Position numbers and translations under genes: made by a program | Notes under the pieces: generated by a model | Seen by the model: the letters and a program-made list of their open reading frames with translations, nothing else | Databases searched by the model: none | Told to the model about the DNA's origin: nothing | Origin: JBCBJZ01 sp038522635 | Lineage (GTDB): Bacteria > Pseudomonadota > Alphaproteobacteria > Rhizobiales > Hyphomicrobiaceae | NCBI GenBank assembly: GCA_038522635.1 | Contig: JBCBJZ010000007.1 | Span: forward strand, 1 to 48,546 | DNA: 48,546 nucleotides | Reading direction: 5' to 3' | Shown here: positions 42,997 to 48,546 of the stretch, in pieces | Layout of the letters: the number at the start of each line of letters is the position of its first letter | Numbering within the stretch: the stretch's first letter is position 1

Positions 42997-43827
42997 CTAA
43001 GGCCGTTCACCGCCGTGCCCGCGCCTCTTGGTGAATGCGGCAATAATGCCACGCCAGGTGCGGACCTCCTGTTCGCTGGGCTGCGAACGGGTCAGCATGG
43101 TGCGCAGGTTCTGCACCATCGTGGGGCGCTTCTCAGGTGGAAAGAAATAGCCTTTTTCGTCCAGCGCGCCTTCGAGATGGTCAAACAAGCCGTGCACTTC
43201 GGCCTTGGTTGCCGGACGCCGCCAGCCGTGTTGCACACCGGCCTCACGGGGGCGTTCATAGGTGGACACGCGGCCGAGCGTTGCATCGCCCCCTTGCCGC
43301 ACCCACTCGTAGCCCATCAGCAGCACCGCCTGGGCAAGGTTGAGCGATGCGAACTTCGGCATCACCGGGATCATCACCAACGCATCGGCGCCCGCAAGAT
43401 CGGCATTGGCGAGGCCGGCACGCTCAGGCCCAAACAGCATGCCGCATTTTTGACCAGCCGCCTGCCGGGCACGCATTTCGCTGACCACGCCTTCTGGCGT
43501 CATCACCGGGGTGGAAAGATCACGCTGGCGGGCGGTTGTGGCGCAAACCCAATGCAGATCAGCGAGGGCCGCGGGCGTATCATCGTGGACGGCTACGGGC
43601 TGCAAGCAGGTTTCCGCGCGCGAGGCTGCCTTCATCGCATGCTCGTTCGGCCAACCCTCGCGAGGGGCTACGAGGCGCAAATCATCAAGGCCGAAGTTCG
43701 CCATGGCGCGCATCGCCGAGCCAATGTTGACGCCAAGTTGCGGGCGCACCAGGACCACGGCCGGCCCCGCGCTGCTCGCGGCGTTATCATGCTGTCGCGT
43801 CGCCGCGTCCGGGGTCTCTTCAGCCAT
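42997..43827 (-). CDS. trmJ: SpoU-class RNA 2'-O-methyltransferase, TrmJ-like
   Basis: 276 residues. The SPOUT knot fold is visible: VVLVRPQLGVNIGSAMRAMANFG (motif 1 with the catalytic Asn and Arg), CGMLFGPERAGLANADL (motif 2) and IPVMPKFASLNLAQAVLLMGYEW (motif 3). TrmJ methylates the ribose of nucleotide 32 in the anticodon loop of several tRNAs. The C-terminal 70 residues (HGLFDHLEGALDEKGYFFPPEKRPTM, LRTMLTRSQPSEQEVRTWRGI) match the TrmJ C-terminal extension. The frame opens 102 bases upstream, but the ATG with GGAG just before it is preferred. It is divergent from icd. Confidence 0.9.
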   Translation of the reverse strand: MAEETPDAATRQHDNAASSAGPAVVLVRPQLGVNIGSAMRAMANFGLDDLRLVAPREGWPNEHAMKAASRAETCLQPVAVHDDTPAALADLHWVCATTARQRDLSTPVMTPEGVVSEMRARQAAGQKCGMLFGPERAGLANADLAGADALVMIPVMPKFASLNLAQAVLLMGYEWVRQGGDATLGRVSTYERPREAGVQHGWRRPATKAEVHGLFDHLEGALDEKGYFFPPEKRPTMVQNLRTMLTRSQPSEQEVRTWRGIIAAFTKRRGHGGERP

Positions 43828-44057
43828 CGCTCCACCCTCTGCGCGCCTCAAGAAGGCCTCGTGCCGCCGGTCCAAAACCTGCGACCAAAGCACGAGCGCA
43901 CCCCGTTTGACGTCGCTTGGCAGCCCCAAGGCGCACCGTTATGGTGCCGGCGGTTTTGCACCTCATGGATGTCCGGTCAGCCTTCGTCGTCACGCGGTAT
44001 CAAAGTGCGCGCGAGGCGCATGCCGGCTCGCACGTTGATACAGAAAGGCTCGCGGAG

Positions 44058-45269
44058 ATGGCAAAAATCAAGGTCGAAAACCCCGTCGTCGAACTCGACG
44101 GGGATGAGATGACCCGGATCATCTGGCAGTTTATCAAAGACAAACTCATCCACCCCTACCTCGATATCCAGCTCGAATACTACGACCTTGGCATGGAGTA
44201 CCGCGACAAGACCGATGACCAGGTCACGGTCGATGCCGCGCACGCGATCCAGAAGCATGGCGTTGGCGTCAAATGCGCCACCATCACGCCGGATGAAGCA
44301 CGCGTGGAGGAGTTCAACCTCAAGCAGATGTGGCGTTCGCCGAACGGCACGATCCGTAACATCCTGGGCGGCGTCATCTTCCGCGAGCCGATCATCTGCA
44401 AGAACGTGCCGCGCCTGGTGCCGGGCTGGACGCAGCCGATCATCATCGGGCGCCACGCGTTCGGCGATCAGTACCGCGCCACCGATTTCAAGTTCCCGAC
44501 CGCCGGCACGTTGTCGATCAAATTCGTGGGCGATGATGGCGAGGTGATCGAACGCGAGGTTTTCCAGGCACCCGGCGCCGGCGTGACGATGGCGATGTAT
44601 AACCTTGATGAGAGCATCAAGGACTTCGCGCGCGCGTCCATGAACTACGGCCTACAGCGCGGCTATCCCGTCTACATGTCGACCAAGAACACGATCATGA
44701 AGCAGTACGATGGCCGCTTCAAAGAGATCTTCGAAGAGATCTACCAGGCCGAATTCAAGGACGCGTTCGACAAGGCCGGCATCAGCTACGAGCACCGCTT
44801 GATCGATGACATGGTGGCGGCCGCAATGAAGTGGTCAGGCGGCTACGTGTGGGCGTGCAAGAACTACGATGGCGATGTGCAGTCCGACACCGTCGCGCAA
44901 GGGTTCGGATCGCTCGGCCTGATGACGTCGGTGCTGATGACGCCCGATGGCAAAACCGTCGAAGCGGAAGCCGCGCATGGCACCGTGACGCGGCACTACC
45001 GGGAGCACCAGAAGGGCAACGAGACGTCGACCAACTCGATCGCGTCGATCTTCGCCTGGACGCGCGGGCTGAGCCACCGCGCCAAGTTGGACAACAACGA
45101 CGCGCTAGCAGCCTTCGCCCAAACGCTGGAGCGGGTCTGCATCGAGACGGTTGAGAGCGGCCACATGACGAAGGACCTGGCGCTGCTGATCGGCCCCGAC
45201 CAGCAGTGGCTGTCGACCACCGGCTTCCTGGATGCGGTCGACCAAAACCTGCAAAAGGCGATGGGATAG
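44058..45269 (+). CDS. icd: NADP-dependent isocitrate dehydrogenase
   Basis: 403-residue homodimeric enzyme of the eukaryote-like class, oxidatively decarboxylating isocitrate to 2-oxoglutarate. The start MAKIKVENPVVELDGDEMTRIIW, substrate-binding SPNGTIRN, RHAFGDQYRATDF, metal-binding IDDMVAAAMKW and YDGDVQSD, and NADP-binding EAAHGTVTRHYR are all normal. The ATG was chosen because GGAG precedes it and the family starts here; the frame is open 141 bases upstream. It stands alone, divergent from the TrmJ-like gene, and converges with the SDR gene across a hairpin. Confidence 0.98.
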   Translation: MAKIKVENPVVELDGDEMTRIIWQFIKDKLIHPYLDIQLEYYDLGMEYRDKTDDQVTVDAAHAIQKHGVGVKCATITPDEARVEEFNLKQMWRSPNGTIRNILGGVIFREPIICKNVPRLVPGWTQPIIIGRHAFGDQYRATDFKFPTAGTLSIKFVGDDGEVIEREVFQAPGAGVTMAMYNLDESIKDFARASMNYGLQRGYPVYMSTKNTIMKQYDGRFKEIFEEIYQAEFKDAFDKAGISYEHRLIDDMVAAAMKWSGGYVWACKNYDGDVQSDTVAQGFGSLGLMTSVLMTPDGKTVEAEAAHGTVTRHYREHQKGNETSTNSIASIFAWTRGLSHRAKLDNNDALAAFAQTLERVCIETVESGHMTKDLALLIGPDQQWLSTTGFLDAVDQNLQKAMG

Positions 45270-45415
45270 ATTATCGGGCGACCGATTTGGCTCATCCATG
45301 GTGACCCCGACGAGATGATGGAGATGGCGGGTTCAACGCCCGCCACTCCCCTAGATTAGGTTCACTTCAACTTGCAGCAGAACCGACCTCTAAGCTTTTG
45401 TTTTGTGGTTTATCT

Positions 45416-45444
45416 TTCGCCTCAGGCGATTCACCTGAAGCGAA
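45416..45444. terminator. hairpin between the convergent icd and SDR genes
   Basis: An imperfect inverted repeat: TTCGC/GCGAA and TCAGG/CCTGA separated by one mismatch, with a 7-base loop. It lies in the 219-bp gap between two convergent genes. No U-tract follows on either strand, so a bidirectional terminator role is tentative. Confidence 0.35.
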
Positions 45445-45488
45445 TGAACTCTTGATCTCCGCCACGCTCTTAACGCCGCATGCCACGC

Positions 45489-46256
45489 TCAGTAGGTCGC
45501 GCGGCCACCCGAAATGTCGAACACAGCCCCCGTTGTAAAGCTGTTCTCGCGGCTGGCGACGAACGCGATCATGGCGGCCACCTCGTCGACGGTGACGAAC
45601 CGTCCACGCGGGATCTTGGACAGCATGAAATCGATGTGCTGCTGCGTGATCTGATCGAAGATCGCGGTACGTGCTGCCGCCGGCGTGATCGCATTCACCG
45701 CGATGTCGTGGCCGGCAAGTTCCTTGCCCAGCGACTTGGTGAGCGCGATCAGACCCGCTTTCGCCGCTGAATAATGCGCGGCGTTCGGGTTACCCTCTTT
45801 GCCGGCGATCGAGGCGATGTTGACGATGCGCCCATAGCCGCGTTCCATCATGTGCGGGATCACCGCGCGGCAGCACACAAACGGGCCATCGAGATCGATC
45901 CGCATCACCTTGCGCCACTCTTCAACGGTGGTCTCCCAGGTGGTGGCGTTGGCGCCTGCAATGCCAGCGTTGTTGACGAGCACGTCGATACGCCCGGTCG
46001 CATCGAGCGTGGTGCGAAGGGCCGCTGCCACGCTGGCTTCGTCGGCAACATCAACCGTGACGGCAACCGTTTCACCGCCAAGCGCGGCGGCGGTCTCTTC
46101 TGCCAGGCCCTGATCCAGGTCCCAGATCACCGCGCGCGCGCCTGACGCGATGAAGCGCTCGCAGGCAGCGCGGCCGATGCCCTGCGCCCCTCCGGTCACC
46201 ACCGCAACCTGCCCATCGTAATCGTAGCGCGTCACCATCGTTTCCATTCCTCCCAT
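45489..46256 (-). CDS. SDR family oxidoreductase, probably the dehydrogenase of the otn operon
   Basis: 255-residue classical short-chain dehydrogenase. The cofactor motif is VTGGAQGIGRAA, the strand-4 motif is VNNAGIAG, and the catalytic Ser-Tyr-Lys set is S in NIASIAG and YSAAK. An acidic D at the end of strand 2 (IWDLDQG) favours NAD over NADP. As the third gene after otnK and otnC, it most likely oxidises the four-carbon acid sugar to the 3-oxo form that OtnK phosphorylates. In the described pathways that step is usually done by a 6-phosphogluconate-dehydrogenase-type enzyme, so this is a variant. GGGAG precedes the ATG at 46256; an ATG at 46238 is possible. Confidence 0.88.
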   Translation of the reverse strand: MGGMETMVTRYDYDGQVAVVTGGAQGIGRAACERFIASGARAVIWDLDQGLAEETAAALGGETVAVTVDVADEASVAAALRTTLDATGRIDVLVNNAGIAGANATTWETTVEEWRKVMRIDLDGPFVCCRAVIPHMMERGYGRIVNIASIAGKEGNPNAAHYSAAKAGLIALTKSLGKELAGHDIAVNAITPAAARTAIFDQITQQHIDFMLSKIPRGRFVTVDEVAAMIAFVASRENSFTTGAVFDISGGRATY

Positions 46257-46311
46257 GGTTTGTCTCCCGCGTTCTACGGAGCCCTCTCATTTAGGGGCAT
46301 CCGCGCGGTGT

Positions 46312-46968
46312 TCAGCCGCCGAAGCGTTGGCGTAACGTCTCACGTTCTTCCGGCGTAAGAATTTTCAGGCGTTCGCCGCGCAGCATCAAAAACAGCCGCG
46401 CCGTCTCTTCGAGTTCTTCCATCGCATCACTTGCTGCGCTGAGCGAACTGCCCGCGACCACAGGCCCGTGGTTCGCTAACAGCATCGCGTGATGGCGACC
46501 AGCGAGTTTGCCAACAGCCTGCGCCAGGTCGGGATCACCCGGCGGATAATAAGGGACCAGTGGCAGGCGCCCGACGCGCATCACGTAGTAAGCGGTCATC
46601 GGCGGCAAACAGTCTTCGGCGTTCGTCTCCGCAAGACAACTCACCGCGACCGAATGGGTGGAATGCAAATGAACGACGGCGCCAGCGTCGGGTCGCGCGG
46701 CGTACATGGTTGTATGGAGGAACGCTTCCTTGGTCGGCTTGTCGCCGGCGATGTGCTGGCCCTGCGCGTTGAGCCTTGAAAGGCGTGAGGGTTCGAGCGT
46801 CCCCATGGATGAGCCGGTCGGCGTCATCAACCAGCCGCCATCGCTGAGCCGCACCGAGATGTTGCCCGTCGAGCCGTGCGTCCAGCCGCGCTCAAACAGC
46901 GAGCGTGCGGTCCGCGTGATCTCTTCGCGCCAACGTTCCTCTTCGTCCTTCGCTGCACTGGCGCTCAT
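46312..46968 (-). CDS. otnC: 3-oxo-tetronate 4-phosphate decarboxylase OtnC
   Basis: 218 residues, class II aldolase/adducin family. The signature FERGWTHGSTGNISVRL with the metal ligands (HLHSTHS and a later HH in AGRHHAMLLANHGPVV) fits the OtnC branch rather than fuculose aldolase. It decarboxylates the phosphorylated 3-oxo acid to dihydroxyacetone phosphate. Its ATG overlaps the otnK stop by 4 bp, so it is translationally coupled to the kinase. The name rests on the operon context as well as the signature. Confidence 0.92.
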   Translation of the reverse strand: MSASAAKDEEERWREEITRTARSLFERGWTHGSTGNISVRLSDGGWLMTPTGSSMGTLEPSRLSRLNAQGQHIAGDKPTKEAFLHTTMYAARPDAGAVVHLHSTHSVAVSCLAETNAEDCLPPMTAYYVMRVGRLPLVPYYPPGDPDLAQAVGKLAGRHHAMLLANHGPVVAGSSLSAASDAMEELEETARLFLMLRGERLKILTPEERETLRQRFGG

Positions 46969-48257
46969 GGTTGCACCTCATCGAGCAGGGCCCAGGCCTT
47001 GGTGAAGAAGTCCGCGGCGCCGAAATTGCCCGACTTGCAGGCGAGCGCTAACCCCGGTGTGCCGCCCGCGACGGCCCGCGTCCACGGCACGCCGGGATCG
47101 ATCGCCGGTCCGATGTCCAAGGCTTCGATGCCAAGCGCGTGCACCACCGCACCCGACGTCTCCCCACCGGCGACGATAAGCCGGGTGACGCCTGCATCGA
47201 CCAGCGCCATCGCAAGGTCACCGAAGAAGGTTTCAACAAGCGCGCCCGCCGCCTCGCGTCCCAACTCGGCCTGGACCTCGGCGATCGCATCGGGGCCTGC
47301 GCTCGAATAGACCAGCACCGGGTGGGCGGCCGCTTGTTCTGCAGCCCAGGCAGCCACCATCGCAGGCGTCAACGCACCTTTGGCGATGGCGTGCGCATCG
47401 ACCGCTTGGGTTGGCAATCCCGCTTTCTGCGCGTGCTCAATCTGCGTGCGGGTGGCCGCCGAACAACTCCCAGCAAGGATCGCGCCACGCCCTGGGATCG
47501 CGGCAAGTTTTGCTGCGACCGCGCCCCGTTTGAGCAGGCCGGCACGTTCGAAATTCGCTGGCAAGCCCATGGCGATGCCCGATCCACCGGTGACAAGCGC
47601 CATCGCGTTGACCGCCGCGCCGAGCACCAGCAGATCATCATTGCTGATCGCATCGGTGACCACGAAGCGCTCACCGTTTTCGCGCGCCACCGCCAACGCC
47701 TCGCGCACCTGATTCACGCCTTGCGCGACCACCGCATGGGTGACAGCGCTAACCCGTGCCCGTGTTTGCGCTTGCATCACCCGAACCAGGTTGCTGTCGC
47801 GCATGGGCGTCAGAGGGTGGTCCTTCATCGGGCTTTCAGCGAGGGGCTGCGCGCCGACGAACAGGTTGCTCATGTAGATCGAGCGCGCGTTTGCGGGGAA
47901 GGCCGGACATACGATCGCAAGGTCACCGCCGACCTCTTCAAGAAGCGCCTCGGCCACGGGCCCGATGTTGCCCTGCGGTGTTGAATCGAACGTGGAGCAG
48001 TACTTGAAGAGCAACTGACGTGCTCCCGCAGCCTGAAGCGCCCGTGCCGCCTCCAGGGATTGCGCCACGGCTTCGTCGGCGGGGATCGTCCGCGACTTAA
48101 GCGCCACCACCACGGCATCGAAATCATCAAAAACGGCGCGCGCGGCGGGCGAACGCGGCACGCCCATCACCTGCACCGTGCGCATGCCGGCTTCGTTGAG
48201 CATCAAGGCGACATCGGTCGCGCCGGTGATGTCGTCAGCTATACAGCCTAGCAGCAT
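46965..48257 (-). CDS. otnK: 3-oxo-tetronate kinase OtnK (four-carbon acid sugar kinase)
   Basis: 430 residues, two-domain DUF1537 kinase. The N-terminal substrate-binding domain opens GCIADDITGATDVALML and contains KSRTIPADEA and CSTFDSTPQGNIGPVAEALL. The C-terminal nucleotide-binding domain has GGETSGAVVHALGI. It phosphorylates 3-oxo-tetronates (from threonate or erythronate) at C4. The ATG directly before LLGCIADD is chosen; the frame continues 240 bases upstream with unconserved sequence. It is the first gene of the otnK-otnC-SDR operon. Confidence 0.93.
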   Translation of the reverse strand: MLLGCIADDITGATDVALMLNEAGMRTVQVMGVPRSPAARAVFDDFDAVVVALKSRTIPADEAVAQSLEAARALQAAGARQLLFKYCSTFDSTPQGNIGPVAEALLEEVGGDLAIVCPAFPANARSIYMSNLFVGAQPLAESPMKDHPLTPMRDSNLVRVMQAQTRARVSAVTHAVVAQGVNQVREALAVARENGERFVVTDAISNDDLLVLGAAVNAMALVTGGSGIAMGLPANFERAGLLKRGAVAAKLAAIPGRGAILAGSCSAATRTQIEHAQKAGLPTQAVDAHAIAKGALTPAMVAAWAAEQAAAHPVLVYSSAGPDAIAEVQAELGREAAGALVETFFGDLAMALVDAGVTRLIVAGGETSGAVVHALGIEALDIGPAIDPGVPWTRAVAGGTPGLALACKSGNFGAADFFTKAWALLDEVQP

Positions 48258-48546
48258 GATGGCAGTTCCAGGTTTGCGTGCGCCCGTCAACAGACGGGGC
48301 AAGAGACAGGGGGCAGGCGGCAAGAGAGGGAAAGGCATAAAAGGTGCGCGCAGGACGCTCGCGCGTTGTGGGCAAAGTTGCAAGCGCTGGCAAGGTCGCT
48401 TCGCTAAGCCGCCGGATGCAGCGGGCGTTACAGGAGGCACCTTGCAGGCGCGCGTCGGCTGGATGAAACTTGGCCACGCTTCTAAGCGCGAGGGCACGAC
48501 GCCTTCGACCGCGCTTCCCTCCCACGAAAGGCCACCACGATGGCGA
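48258..48546. other. upstream region of the otn operon
   Basis: 289 bp to the window end. The otnK promoter must lie here, but I find no clear hexamers or operator. An ATG at 48540 on the plus strand, with AAAGG nine bases before it, may start a divergent gene (possibly a regulator), but only seven bases are visible. Confidence 0.4.

Noticed and set aside
48540..48546. ATG with AAAGG at the right edge, possibly a divergent gene
   Set aside because: Only seven bases are visible, too little to call a gene.
1..48546. CRISPR arrays, tRNA or rRNA genes, insertion sequences
   Set aside because: None seen on reading: no regularly spaced repeats, no tRNA cloverleaf signatures in the gaps, no transposase motifs.

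Overview
The window is a GC-rich stretch of chromosome from an alphaproteobacterium, most likely of the order Hyphomicrobiales (Rhizobiales). That placement rests on gene content: two glutamyl-tRNA synthetases, a MucR/Ros regulator, SdhE, DUF2865, DUF5330, DUF1289 and DUF6456 proteins, and a lexA gene preceded by the alphaproteobacterial GAAC-N7-GAAC SOS box. I cannot name a species. I see no rRNA, tRNA, CRISPR array, insertion sequence or prophage. Almost all the sequence is housekeeping, with a few lineage-specific or poorly described loci.

Layout. 1-5384 (minus strand): a FAD-dependent oxidoreductase cut by the window edge, a SAM methyltransferase, mfd and sdhE. Divergent from these, 5676-11797 (plus): recG, trpC, moaC, moeA and lexA. 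comEC (11861-14836, minus) converges on lexA. 15249-24395 (plus): gltX, gltA, an EamA-type exporter, a DUF1289 protein, two tandem membrane-anchored retropepsin-like proteases, a phosphoglucomutase/phosphomannomutase, a DUF5330 protein and sufE. 24711-27156: a two-gene operon of a DnaA-domain-IV-only protein and a DUF6456 protein, an AT-rich divergent gap, a small unknown gene and mucR. 27570-30209 (plus): msrB and an oligopeptidase B. 30502-36548 (minus): a very large exported TPR-CHAT protein and cysS. 36853-39048 (plus): an exported DUF2865 protein and a GNAT acetyltransferase. 39122-43827 (minus): a second gltX, a small membrane protein, rpsD with a leader that looks like an attenuator, an exported unknown protein and a TrmJ-like RNA methyltransferase. 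icd follows on the plus strand (44058-45269). 45489-48257 (minus) is an otnK-otnC-SDR operon for four-carbon acid sugars.

How the parts work together: gltA and icd are TCA-cycle enzymes, and sdhE helps mature a third (succinate dehydrogenase). mfd, recG and lexA belong to DNA repair. moaC and moeA serve molybdenum cofactor synthesis. The two GluRS genes, cysS, rpsD and trmJ serve translation. The otn genes form a self-contained catabolic unit.

The most interesting signals are: (i) two copies of a roughly 150-bp REPIN-like inverted repeat, in opposite orientation, each lying between convergent genes and each keeping matched ends by a compensatory change; (ii) a strong promoter followed by mutually exclusive GGGCCC hairpins upstream of rpsD; (iii) the DnaA-domain-IV/DUF6456 pair next to mucR; (iv) the secreted TPR-CHAT caspase-like protein; (v) paired operator-like dyads before moeA. 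I did all of this by reading the sequence. No homology search or folding program was run.
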